Of a DNA stretch of 64,000 nt, positions 1 through 10,707 are shown in pieces; positions within the stretch are counted from its first letter, which is position 1; the number at the start of each line of letters is the position of its first letter. The stretch comes from Aphis gossypii (Eukaryota; Arthropoda; Insecta; Hemiptera; Aphididae). The stretch spans positions 73,626,604-73,690,603 of the forward strand of contig NC_065531.1 in assembly GCF_020184175.1 (NCBI RefSeq), in the 5' to 3' direction. A model generated the notes under the pieces. That model made no database searches. It was not told where the DNA came from and saw only the letters and a program-made list of their open reading frames with translations. The translations under genes and the position numbers were made by a program.

Positions 1-140
1 CCGACATAATATGTAAAAAGTGCCAAGTACTACGATAAAATTATTTTCACACTAATGTACTATTTACGTTAAAATGTCATAATAATAATATGAACCACCC
101 TTCAATTGTCCCTTGTCTATTAAAAGTGGTTTTACACAAC
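1..140. repeat. dispersed repeat, copy 1
   Basis: The first ~120 bases match 5100-5215 in the same orientation. Both hold a stretch reading tgtaaaaagt, then aagtac, then ataaaattattttcacac, then tgtactattta, and both end near atatgaa-cc-cctt. Substitutions and small indels separate the copies, so they are diverged. This copy is cut by the left edge. It may be part of a transposon or the 5' flank of a duplicated gene lying to the left. Confidence 0.75.
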
Positions 141-587
141 AAGTAGAGGGATATTTTGGTTTTTTTTAACCGAGCACAGCGCGAAGTCGAGCGAATGACA
201 ATTTGGGCATCACTGATCAAATAATATGATTCCCCCCCCCCCCCGAAAAATGGAATCTTTTCGTTATACGTAATGTAAATATAAATATAAATACCACGGG
301 GGATTTAGCTGACAGGGGAACTAATCGACTCACGGGGATATAGTAGGACGGGGATCTAGATGATACGTCACCCACGCTACAGTGATGTTCAGCATGGCGC
401 CATCGCACCACTACTGACTAGTGACTGGCCGTCATAAACCGTATGTATGATCACAGAATACACTAAATACAGAGTACAGACAAAGGAACCTTTTAATTTT
501 GAAATAATTCAAATCCCGAATACGCCATTAACATTTTATATTTAAGCGTGAGTATATAACAATTTGAACTTTTAAGTTAAATTTTTA
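141..587. other. intergenic, possible CSN7 promoter
   Basis: No gene is visible. It holds a run of 13 C at 232-244 and a locally GC-richer patch at about 300-420 containing an atggcgcca motif at 394-402, which resembles the YY1/Pho-type site often found near insect start sites. This could be the original promoter of the + strand gene at 1104, now separated from it by the foldback element at 588-1035. The promoter role is inference. Confidence 0.3.
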
Positions 588-1035
588 TTAAGAGGATGTC
601 AGCGCACTGTTTTTTTCTCTCTCTGACCCACACGCAACAACATAGACAAAACGCATTTACGCAAAATAATTTTTTCTATGATTTTAAGTAATCTTAGAGT
701 AAAAACACTCATTACAAAAAAGATAGAGAATAATATTTTTGAGGGAATGACATATCAATTGGTCAAAATGTGGTCTCAAAACAATTTAAACATCGTTTAA
801 ATTTACAACATTATTTTGTTTATTTTGAAAGTCAAATACAAAGTCAAATAACAATAAAATATAAAATCGATGTGTCATTCCCCCAAAAATATTATTATCT
901 ATCTTTTTTGTAATGGGTGATTTTACTCTAAGATTACTTTAAAACATAGAAAAAATGATTCTGCGTAAATGTGTTTTGTCTATGTTGCATGTGGGCCAGA
1001 GAGAGAAAACAAATAGTGTGCTGACATCCTCTTAA
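588..1035. mobile_element. TTAA foldback element (long-TIR MITE)
   Basis: A 440-bp element (592-1031) begins with gaggatgtcag and ends with its exact inverse ctgacatcctc. It is flanked on both sides by TTAA (588-591 and 1032-1035), the target duplication typical of piggyBac-type and related elements. The two arms pair over about 150 bp each at roughly 90% identity, leaving a short unpaired centre. No transposase frame is present, so it is non-autonomous. It ends 69 bp before the CSN7 start codon, so it sits in that gene's 5' UTR or promoter. Confidence 0.85.
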
Positions 1036-1103
1036 CTGTTAATAATTAATATTATATACATGTACTAAATTTATAGGTTTTGAATTTCTGAGTCTTGTTC
1101 ACA

Positions 1104-1817
1104 ATGTTTCAAAAAAAAGTAATTGATAAACCTCTGAAGGAGTTCGTCATTGAAGCTTTAAAAAAAATGGAAGATGACAGTTTAGTGATGGTAATTAAAA
1201 AAGCTTTGAATTGTGTTGATACATCTGTGTTTGCAAAACTCTTAGAATGCCCTAATGTTATTGCACTGGAGACTACACATCATGCACCATACCTTCTTCT
1301 TTTACGCTTGTTTTCACGAGGTACTTATTTGGATTATTTGGAGAACAAAGAATATTTGCCAGAACTTAGTGAGCCCCAGATAAAAAAACTGCAATACTTG
1401 ACAATTGTTAAATTAGCCAATAAAATGAAAATAATATCTTATGATGTTCTTTTGAAAGAGTTGAACATTGATAATGTCAAAGACTTGGAAAACTTAATCA
1501 TTGAAGCAATCCATTTAAATTTGATTTCTGGTGAACTTAATCAAAAAGATAATTGTCTTGAAGTAAATTGGACAGTTAGTAAGGATGTTGGAGCTAATGA
1601 TGTTGGCAACATGATAGACACATTACAGCAATTTAGTGATTCCAGTGAAAATGTTCTTTCCACAGTGCAAGCTTGTACTGTTGATACTAAACAAAGTGTA
1701 CTAAAACGCAGTGCTTCTGATGAGAATGAGTTTGCTAGATTGAAAAAAATAATTATAACTCAAATACAAGGTGAAGAAATGCCAATGGATACTAGTGGTC
1801 ATACAAAAAACGTATAA
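1104..1817 (+). CDS. CSN7: COP9 signalosome subunit 7
   Basis: This encodes a 237-residue protein resembling CSN7 (COPS7A/B), a PCI-domain scaffold subunit of the COP9 signalosome, which removes NEDD8 from cullin-RING ubiquitin ligases. Recognisable family features in order are the helical repeats with LLECPNV near residue 45, the RLFSRGTYLDYL block near 70, LPELSEPQIKKLQYLTIV near 90, and the winged-helix part DLENLIIEAIHLNLISGELNQ at about 130-150. A C-terminal helix containing LKKIIITQ follows. The tail is shorter than in vertebrates (about 264-275 residues). The start is ATG 1104; the frame is open a little further upstream but has no other ATG. There is no intron in the coding region, so a retrocopy origin is possible, but the frame is intact. 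A foldback transposon lies directly upstream. Confidence 0.9.
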   Translation: MFQKKVIDKPLKEFVIEALKKMEDDSLVMVIKKALNCVDTSVFAKLLECPNVIALETTHHAPYLLLLRLFSRGTYLDYLENKEYLPELSEPQIKKLQYLTIVKLANKMKIISYDVLLKELNIDNVKDLENLIIEAIHLNLISGELNQKDNCLEVNWTVSKDVGANDVGNMIDTLQQFSDSSENVLSTVQACTVDTKQSVLKRSASDENEFARLKKIIITQIQGEEMPMDTSGHTKNV

Positions 1818-2093
1818 AGAAACAAAACCTAGCGAAGCTAAATTTTGGAACAAGTAAATAACTGCACAATAATTATTCTTCACACATTGCATTAATTTAT
1901 TATGGTTATTATTATTATTTTATTTATGTAATAGTTATAATATATATATAATTAGGGAACTTGAGACATTATATATAATGTTTTTCCTAATAATCCTTTT
2001 AACTTAATTATATGGTAGGCATAGGTACTGGATATAAAAATTAATTTTTGATGTATGATACACCTAATTACTTTTCATTGCAGTATTTTTATT

Positions 2094-2099
2094 AATAAA
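2094..2099 (+). terminator. polyadenylation signal of CSN7
   Basis: AATAAA followed by a T-rich stretch, about 280 bases after the CSN7 stop codon. It is the first canonical signal downstream, so the 3' UTR probably ends just after it. Confidence 0.55.
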
Positions 2100-3495
2100 G
2101 ATTTTTTTTATATAAATAGTGTTTATTATTCTTATTAAAAATTTATACAAAATATATATCAATAAGTGTCACTTATGAGTGATGATATACTTTATTAAAT
2201 TACCTATTAATAAATAATATGAAGATTCACATTATGAAAAATCATTCTACGGCACCACTCAACTAAAAAATTAGTAGGTATTTGAGTAGATCTCTAGGCC
2301 TAATTATTTTAATAACAGTATCTCATTCTATAAGTTTAATTAATCAAAATAGGTATTTTAAATTATAATACCTCATTTTATAACATTTTCTTTATATTTA
2401 TATTTAACTGCTTTATTTTAGTTGAGTATTGTATCCTTTAGCTGACTAGGTCAGAGGCACAAATGCTCTACACCAATGCTTTATAAACTCTTTGAGATCA
2501 TGGAACACCAAATAATAATATTTCTTTTATAACAAGATTTTCCATAAATGTTGCTAACAATAATTATAAAAGAACTTAAAGTTTGGAGAATTCAGAATTG
2601 TTTTTTGTATACAATGATACCTATCTTTGGATTCAAATTTAATATATAAATTATAGTGACCTACTATACAGCAGAGTGTTACTCACTTGACCACTCTTTT
2701 TTAATATAATTATTTTATAAAAATATTCAAATTAAACCAACATTGTAATAATGTAAAAGACAAATAAATATTTCATCCATAATAGCCAATTACATCCACT
2801 ATGAATGGCATTTATGCCTAATGATAAAGCAAATAAAAACTAAACCTAAAAACAAAATGATTTATGTATAATATGTAAAATGGAATTATAAAAACTTAAA
2901 AATAAATAAAGTATGAAAATAATCAAGTAACTACCAACATAATACTTAAATCATTAAAAATATAATATAAATTTATCTAATATATTTTACATTGTATAAT
3001 GTGAAAAAAATAAAAAGTAATAATAATTTGTGTGTAGATGCTTATTACTTAATTTCAAACTAATATTTAACAAAAGCATAAATTGGTGATGAACTTAGAG
3101 TAGTTATAATAGTCAAAATTATTGGTTTTATTGATATAAATGAAACTTGAGAATTTTAAAGTGCTACAAAGTTCACTAATTCTTTAATACCATCTTAATA
3201 TTTTACTGAAAACCTGTTGTAAAATTAAAATGAGAATACAGGCATTTAATATTTATTCCTAGGACTTGTATTCATTCATCCCTGGGCAATATGATATTTT
3301 ATTATTCACATTAGAAATCACTATGAAATAAATTTTTTCCAAAAAAAATTATAAGCAAAATCAAACTTCAGTTGTCTTTAGTCTTTTGGTAATGCTTTTA
3401 TGTTAGTTTTTTCATTGGAGTTTTTATAATATTAGCTTGTTATTATATAAAAAAGGGTGGATAGTAAAATGTTCTCTAAAACAATTAAAAGCTAT
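2100..3495. other. intergenic AT-rich DNA between converging genes
   Basis: No gene is supported. 2615-2700 is a member of the dispersed repeat family also seen near 19.8, 21.1 and 52.2 kb (tatagtgacc, then tacagcagagtg, then cacttgac). On the - strand, about 2440-2580 reads like a decayed coding piece, but every frame has stops within about 20 codons. The rest is low-complexity AT-rich sequence. Confidence 0.6.
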
Positions 3496-3721
3496 TTATT
3501 TTAGTAGTCTAAGTTTTCTGGTTACAGGCTTGAGTTCTTGATCAGATCCAAAAAACAATGGCAATGCAGTGAACGAATTGGGTTCCGCTTCAGTCAGACT
3601 TATGTCATGTACACAGAAAAATGGAATCTTGTGTATTTTACCCTCTAAACACACTCTAATAAGTTGATAAGTGTTGTTTGCTTTAACAAAAATTTTTTGA
3701 CTTTTGAAAACAAATCTAAAT
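3496..3721 (-). CDS. terminal exon of unrecognised - strand gene
   Basis: 226 bases open throughout to TAA at 3498-3496. It starts with the last base of an Arg codon (AG from the previous exon plus A) after acceptor actaag. It encodes 74 residues with alternating hydrophobic strands (RFVFK, TYQLIRVCL, IPFFCVHDI) and a basic end. AATAAA overlaps the bases just after the stop. No homologue is known to me. Confidence 0.6.
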
Positions 3722-4670
3722 CTTAGTGATCATTATTAATATTAACACGTCTAATACGTTAGCCTACATGAGATCATCACTGACCATAGTTATAGGTTAA
3801 TTATTAACTTTTTTATGAAATTGCCATAATCTACTAAAAAAAGCGCAGTGGCATGGTGGGAATAATTACTATTTGTTTGATGTAATAAACATAATTTATA
3901 TACATATATATATGTATATATTTCAAATATAATAACATAACAAATAAGGGATAATATGGAAAAATATTTTAGGCTTACTGAAAAACATATAGTTAGGTTG
4001 CTTAAATTTTTTGCCTGTATTTTTTTATTTTTTATTAAGTTTCATACGAATACTAAAGGTTTCATAGAAGTCTATAACGTATATCATCTTAATGTATTTC
4101 CAAGAAACAATTAGCACTTTTAGGTTTATTAGTTATTATTAATGATTTTTTTAATGACATTTGTTACAAGATCATTTTTATTTTATAATGGATCTTAATT
4201 TTATTTTCTAGGTACTATAATATTTTTACTAAGTACTACAAATTTAAACTATTTTTTATAAATTTTCAAATAAAATGATTTTGATCGATTTTAAAAATAT
4301 TCAATTATTTTTGGAGGAAAATTTATTTAAATTGTTTTTATATTTTGAATTAATAACTTTTATAACTTTGTTTCTAATGTGATTGAAAACACTTTCAGAT
4401 GGGGAGAATTATCTCGGACTAAACATTTTAATCTATTGATGAATTTCAAATATTTTTGAAGAGGAAATTCAAGGTGTATTGGTTAGGGGTCTGAAATTTC
4501 TAAATCTTTCATCAGTGGTCATGTTTTGAACATTTATTATTTATTTTATAAGTCATTTATTTTGTATCTGGTATCATTATTATTATTATTATTATGTTCT
4601 TTATAAGTTTAAGAACCTAAAGTCTAAGATTAAAGTCCTATATAATATAAATATTGAATTTCAATCTTAC

Positions 4671-4745
4671 CTTTGTTCATTCCAACTAATTAAATCAGTG
4701 CTTAGATCTGCACATTTTTTAATCACTTCATACAAGCCTAATTGC
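4671..4745 (-). CDS. internal exon of unrecognised - strand gene
   Basis: 75 bases between acceptor ctgcattag and donor AAAG|GTAAGA. It starts with one base and ends with two bases of split codons, which fits both neighbouring exons. It encodes a helical-looking segment containing GLYEVIKKCADLSTDL. Confidence 0.6.
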
Positions 4746-4875
4746 CTAATGCAGCATGAGCAGCGTACAATACAGAAAATCAAAACATCACAATTTTAAA
4801 AATTTAAGTTATAAACATATTTTATAATTAAAATAAATTATTTAATTAATACTTAATACTTATATTATGTCTTAA

Positions 4876-5106
4876 CTATAAATAATATTTAATTATTTGT
4901 GAAGCAATCTTCCCAATACTTTTTTTCAAGCCAAGATTTTCCCATAATTATTGATCACCATTATCTTCTACCATGGGTATATTTTCAACAGGCCCTGGAC
5001 TTATGGTTAACAATTGCTCAACAATTATAGCTTAAGATACATCAACATCACCAGCATTATCTTCAAACATAAACATGGGTATTTTACAATTTGGGATTTT
5101 TTTCAT
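4876..5106 (-). pseudogene. broken reading frame, unrecognised
   Basis: From ATG 5106-5104 the - strand reads a coding-like frame of 76 codons interrupted by two TAA codons: one after FEDNAGDVDVS, one after MVEDNGDQ. Between and after them the frame stays coding-like (IIVEQLLTISPGPVENIPM; LWENLGLKKSIGKIAS). It lies in the intron of the unrecognised - strand gene. Its 5' side is the dispersed repeat at 5100-5215, whose other copy is at the left window edge, so it may be a decayed transposon or duplicated-gene frame. I do not recognise the product. Confidence 0.45.
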
Positions 5107-5215
5107 ACCTATGTAAAAAGTACTAAGTACCTACTACAATAAAATTATTTTCACACTGATGTACTATTTACATTAAAATAATCTTTTATAATAATTATAT
5201 GAATCCTCCTTTGTA
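5100..5215. repeat. dispersed repeat, copy 2
   Basis: Diverged direct copy of bases 1-120. Shared blocks are tgtaaaaagt, ataaaattattttcacac and tgtactattta. On the - strand it sits immediately upstream of the broken frame at 4876-5106. Confidence 0.75.
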
Positions 5216-5994
5216 CCTATTAATTATAATTACTTATTTACATTTTTATATTTAAAATGTTATACAAACAATCTTATTAAACATTAAATTATATTATAAG
5301 AAATATCATTACAGAGTAGGTAAATAACATATTTACAAAGTATTAAAATAAGTTTTAGAATCACATCAATGTAATATTTAAACTACTATTGTTTTTAATA
5401 AGAAATATAACACACTAGGAATGATTGACCTCTAAAAAATTGCATAAAACGACTCTCCAAATGGATAATTGTGTACAGAGTGTTTGGATGTTTACTCAAA
5501 TATACATTGGTCCATTGCTTAATGCCTTATTAAGGAGCTTATTATATTCCTTAGGCCATACTTGACCTATTAGTAAATACTAAATATTATAATAATACAC
5601 TCTGTAGTCTATACTAAAATTGAACAAATTGTTATCATTTCTCCCCGGGATTTGTATAATAGTTACTTATAGCCTATTTTACATTTTATAATTTTATATT
5701 GATTATTATAATTTATAGTTTAATGAATATTAAGTATATTGTAATGAACGATGAAGCTACAAATAGTGTAGCTTATGAAACAGGTTAGGTTTATAGTCAA
5801 TTAGATCATAAACAATGTATTGAAAAACTGGCCACAAAAAAATAAGGATACTAATCCAAAATTTGATTTTGGTAAATACACACATTGGTATAAAAGAATA
5901 TGAAGAATATAACTTACTTTATCCTCTTGTCAAAATATTAGAGTTCACTAAACATGTTTTTGCATGTTTTCATGCACCCGTTAAAAACCTTATT

Positions 5995-7229
5995 CTAAAA
6001 AAAAAAAATGTAAATTGAAAAAGGACCTTAAACGACTTATTATTATTAATTACTAAATTACCTACATATAATTTATTCTGAATAAAATAAAAACACTGTT
6101 CATAAATTAATGTGTGTTGGATATATATCTGGCCATCTGGGTGTATTATTTTGGGACTTCAAATGTATTTTATTCTTGATTTAGTCTACACTTTTCAATT
6201 TATTAATGATTTTATATTTTTATAAATATATCTACTTTGATGCGGAAAGTGAAATGATTTATTTGTTTCTTGATTATAATTAATATTATGAAATAAATTT
6301 ATTTGTGTAGTAGATTAGATCAGGTTAATTATTATAAGCTATTTATAATAAAAATAATTCAAGCTGACAGTGAAATGATAATTTATATGAACTAAATTAT
6401 GAAATCTTTTTTTTAGTAACTTTTATTAAATAAATGTATTAAATATGTTACCTATCACCTATGTATAGTGTTTATCATTGATAGTATATACCTAATTTAT
6501 ACCTAATTCATATCACAACGCCTATGAAACTAATAAAAATTATTATTATATTTGTTTCAGAAAGGAATATGTAAAATGTCATTAAAAATGCTCGAAATAT
6601 CAACTCTCAATAGAAGAGTTGTCCTATAGATCATAAATAAGTATTAATCACTTTCAATTTTTAAGAGTTATAGTTTTCTTAATCATTTATATACAATCTG
6701 CGGATGTATAAAAGTTAAAGAAAAATCGAAATGTTTTTCTCTTTTTATATTCTTTTTTATTTTTTTGTCCGTTTATAATATGATAGTACTCAAGTCGTAT
6801 TTTTAACAAATATAAAACTAATCCTGATCTTGATTTTTTTTTTTGTTAATTATTTTTAGCCAAGCATACGCTATAATAAATTATACACCTATGTATAATA
6901 TTAATATATATATATAATATTATATTCATAATATGCCACGTGCATAGCAATTTTTAATTGTAATTTTATATTATATAATTATTATTATGATGATGATTGA
7001 TATCCATAATATTAAACTAAATAGTAAAAATACTTGAATTTTTTGCTATTTAGTTTTCGCGATTTTAACTGACACTATAGTTTTCAATGGTTGGTGTAAA
7101 AGGTGATTTACCTATGTTTTAACGGCCTGAATACACCAAAATTTAAGTTCTTTTATAATTATTGTAAGTTAAACTTAAGGAAAATCTTATATTAAATTTT
7201 CAGCTCTAAGCGACTTATATAAAAATTTT
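5995..7229. other. AT-rich DNA, no gene seen
   Basis: This would be intron or 5' flank of the - strand gene. I searched for a further upstream exon ending in phase 0 and found no convincing one. At 6561 there is an acceptor-like tttgtttcag followed by a short + strand frame (about 23 codons), which is too short to support. The rest is low-complexity. Confidence 0.5.
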
Positions 7230-7797
7230 AGATTCTGAGTGAAGCGAGGAATGTTTTGGTTTTACAATGATGTTTATTTCTTTTTTATTCTGGAAACACT
7301 TTTTCTCCTCCTAAATTTGCTCAAAAGTATTAAGTGTAGCATCTTTTCTGAAAGGTAATGTTCTTGAGTTGATACTTTAGAGAGGTCATTTTGCGATTTT
7401 CGAAACGGTAGGTACTTTGGCATAACTTGAACTCTTTTCACATGGGGGAAAAAATAATTTTTGTAGCAAATGAACATAATATTATTTGCCCACGCCAAGA
7501 TACCCCTATGGGTACCTAGGTACTAGAAATGAAAACGGTTAAATGAGAAAAAAAGTACGATTTCACAAGTTAAATTCATTTATTTCATAAATCGTATATT
7601 ACCTAGGTAATCAAATATACTTAGTACATTCTTATGTACATTAAACATTTTAAAATTATTTGTAACAAATTTGGCTGTTATAGCTATGTAAAATACAATA
7701 CAAAACAAATATTAATTGTTAGAACAAAAAAAAATGATATTGTATAATAGCATAATATTTTTTAACTACTTATTATTTTAGATGTATCTATTTGTTT

Positions 7798-8170
7798 ATT
7801 TTACTACCTATATATAACAAGTTCAACGAACATTTGCGAACATTTGCGTTGTTTGTATGTCTATTTGCATGCATTTTTAAAAACATTTTAAATAATGATT
7901 TATTTTATTTAATGGTTGCCATTGACTACCAAAAATAATTTAGTTGACTATTTGCTGGATAGATGGCGCCTCTGTAATTTCATCACCACCTCGTCATATT
8001 TCTCTAACCCGATAACTTTCTCAAATTTTTCGTCCGTAAGAACCTTCTCCTGACATTACGACCCAAACAAAAAGAATGAGCGAAATCGGTCCAGGCGTTG
8101 TTGAGTTATGCGCTTACCAAATTTTGCGATTCATTTTTATATATAAGATTTTACTACCTATATATAACAA
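7798..8170 (+). mobile_element. retroposon-like insert with 23-bp target duplication
   Basis: The 327-bp insert 7821-8147 is flanked by a perfect 23-bp direct repeat (7798-7820 and 8148-8170, beginning attttactacc and ending atataacaa). Such long duplications mark target-primed insertion. Near its 3' end it carries gaaatcggtccaggcgttg, then a ttttatatataag tail, a 3' end shared by many insect LINE/SINE copies. No reverse transcriptase is present, so it is a 5'-truncated LINE or a SINE. Confidence 0.7.
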
Positions 8171-8204
8171 ATTATAGGTTGTTAATAATATAATACTATC
8201 CACC

Positions 8205-8550
8205 GAGCTTCACTCAGAATCGTTTTTGTTAGCAATAGTATACCAACTGTTGCTCACAGATAAAAATAAAATAACCTTAATCCTTATGTATTCCACCTTC
8301 CCGACTTCTCCAGTTACTGTACTCAGGTTTTTATGAATTATACCTACAAAATAATTTGCAAATATTCATGATTTTGTTGAATATTTGTCAATATTTGAAC
8401 TTCAAATACTAATAAAAAAAAATTGTGCCTGTATTGTATTCTTATAATTTTTAATCACTACAAGAATAACTTATGAAGACTTATCTGTGAGCAACAGTAC
8501 ACCATTGAAAGCCATCAAAAACGATTCTGAGTGAAGCTCGCCGGTGTTTT
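8205..8550. mobile_element. small inverted-repeat element (MITE)
   Basis: The left end is ccaccgagcttcactcagaatcg and the right end, inverted, is cgattctgagtgaagctcgccgg. The pairing continues inward through tgttgctcacagat against atctgtgagcaaca. The total is about 345 bp with no coding content. The gattctgagtgaag core is shared with the outer element at 7231. Confidence 0.65.
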
Positions 8551-8815
8551 CTGGTAGAAAACGTGGTCAGTAATTATTTAATATTGTGAAATCGTACTTT
8601 TTCTCATTTAACTGTTTTTTATTTCAAGTACCGTTTCGAAAATTGAAAAATAATCTCTCTAAAGTACCAGCTCAAGAACATTACCTTTTAGAAAAGATGC
8701 TACACTTGATATTTTTGAGCAAGTTTAGGAGGAGAAAAAGTGTTTCTAGAATAAAAAAAGAAATAAATATCATTGTAAAACAATACATCATTGCTCGCTT
8801 CACATAGAATCTAAA

Positions 8816-10700
8816 ACTATAACCGTAATAGAGTATTTGGTGTTACAATTAATATTTTGTTTTCAAGAAAATTTCAAGGAGTAAAATAGGCAACTACTTA
8901 AACAATTTCGAGAGGCAATTATAAGACATAATTCACCAGATTGAATCTGCGCCGGGACAAATCCCAACATTCCAAGTTACACATTTTGACAACATTTCTT
9001 GTGATCGCTTTCACAAGAAGTTATCGATTCGTATAATTAGTACGTATGTGTTGTGTATAAAACTATCAGATCTCATAAATAAAAAGTAAGAAAAAAAATA
9101 CATTTATCTTCTTAGATAGGTATTAAATGAAACAAATTTGTATAAAAAAATTATTTTTCTATTATTATTATTTAATAAAAGGCTTTATTCATCAAATCCG
9201 ATGTTACCAAACAAATTTTTCAGTTTGATTTTTATTTAGCATATGATTATAAAATTTATAATCCTTCTTCCACTGAAAACTATACTTTAACACTTTGAAG
9301 GTTCTTTTTTCCCCATTTGTCTCTTTTTATAGGTATCAGAATAATTATTATTACAAGCACAAAAATGGATTAATCATTATAAAAAAATATTTTCATCTTA
9401 TTTTATGACTCACGATTCGTTTATCAGCTATGTAATGCCACGCAAGTAAAGAAAATAATATAACGTTGGTAAATTGTATTATAATGCCTTTAAAACTCAG
9501 TAATTTCATAAATCTCCATAATTGTATACACACACTAAAGCGTGTTTTTGTTATACTAAAAATTATGAAATTATGAAATTATTTGATATAAGTTTTAAAT
9601 GAAATTACTGGGTTAGTAAATTTTGTTTACTAATAATGTAAAATTTTTAAAAACTACTACCCATGAAGCCGCCGTCTAAATTTATATAATTAATATAGGT
9701 ACAATAATAATAAATAAAAGGCATATTAATGATTGGGCAATCACAATAACAATAAGGCCACTTTTTTCAATTACAATTTCAAATTTATTTAAAGTAAATT
9801 AAATTATTGTTTTTCCAGAAAATTAATAAATCTTGTTTTGGATGTTTTACTTACTATATTATTACTTTTAATAATATTACTGTTGTAGTAGCTACCTCGA
9901 TTCCTCAGTATCTATTTCTATTTTTTTACAACATTTTTAAAGTTCGAGTATACGTAATGGTTTTCTTGAATTTCTGAAGTAGTAAAAAAACTTAAAAAAA
10001 AAACAATTTTTGTGGTTTCTACTTTCTACTGTTATTTTACTCCATGGGTGAGTTTACAACAAAATAGTATTTAAGACATTTAATTTCGCCGTGGAAGTAA
10101 TGCGCTAGCGGTTCCCACAGCGTCGTCGATTCAAAACCATAAAAAAAAATAAAAGTATGCAAGACATTTAATTTAGTTTCTTTTTTATGTTAAATAATAT
10201 CAATTGTATTGAGAACTAACAATTTTCTAAATATTTTCGTCTAGAGACATTTTATTATACCCTGATCTATTGTTAATGTCCAGTTGAATATATTATATCA
10301 TAGGTATATCGTATATTAATTAATAAAAAAATATTTATGTATCATATTTATAATACCTAATAATTTTACCTTTTCAATTCTTTAAATTAAATTAAATAAG
10401 GAAAAATGTATTTTATTTTAAAATAAAAAAAAAGATCTTTATATTATATTTTGACCTATATTTGCTTTAAGAGTTTAGGAATACTTCATTTTTCTTAAGA
10501 AAGGCATAAATATTTAATCGAACTTTTATTTTTTTCCTACTATTATATCTCCAATCAGTCCTATTACAGATAATGTCATTCTTGTCAGTTGTTATATGCG
10601 TTTTAACTACTCAACACAATTATTATGTTAATAATTTTTCAAATGGCAAATATTGTGTTGTTTATTACAACTGACGAGATTGAAATTATTTAAATAACTC
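8816..10700. other. intergenic, no gene seen
   Basis: Low-complexity AT-rich DNA. Two small features stand out: a perfect 9-bp hairpin at 8996-9019 (ttcttgtga, 6-base loop, tcacaagaa), and a tRNA-like stretch at about 10086-10140 described separately. Confidence 0.5.
10086..10140 (+). repeat. tRNA-like SINE head fragment (tentative)
   Basis: The stretch contains an A-box-like part (taatgcgctagcgg) and, 25 bases later, a B-box-like gattcaaaacc, followed by an A-rich tail. This is the order expected for an RNA polymerase III promoter in a tRNA-derived SINE. It lacks a full acceptor stem, so it is not called as a tRNA gene. Confidence 0.3.
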
Positions 10701-10707
10701 TTTATAA

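Larger units (their letters stand above)
3496..5994 (-). pseudogene. unrecognised spliced gene, 3' part, with in-frame stop
   Basis: Three - strand exons join in phase: 5994-5918, 4745-4671 and 3721-3496. The first has a strong acceptor (long T run then AG) and donor AAA|GTAAGT; the second has donor AAAG|GTAAGA; the third ends at a TAA. Together they give 125 codons, with segments such as LGLYEVIKKCADLSTDL, KIHKIPFFCVHDISLTEAE and ELKPVTRKLRLLK. The composition looks like a globular cellular protein rather than a transposase. I do not recognise the family. The first exon contains one in-frame TAA, after MFSEL. The locus is therefore either a pseudogene or that exon is misassigned; exons two and three are well supported on their own. 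No upstream exons were found before the repeats at 7.2 kb. Confidence 0.55.
7231..8815. mobile_element. composite transposon with ~190-bp inverted arms
   Basis: The left arm, 7231-7412, starts agattctgagtgaagcgagg. The right arm, about 8612-8815, is its inverse and ends cgcttcacatagaatct. The arms share long blocks such as ctcaagaacattacctt and gaggagaaaaagtgtttc. A third single copy lies at 45415-45640. Each arm carries a 35-40 codon frame with the same reading (QEHYL-EKMLHLI-LSKFRRRKSVSRIKK), but no transposase is visible. A retroposon-like insert (7798-8170) and a smaller inverted-repeat element (about 8205-8550) are nested inside. Confidence 0.6.
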
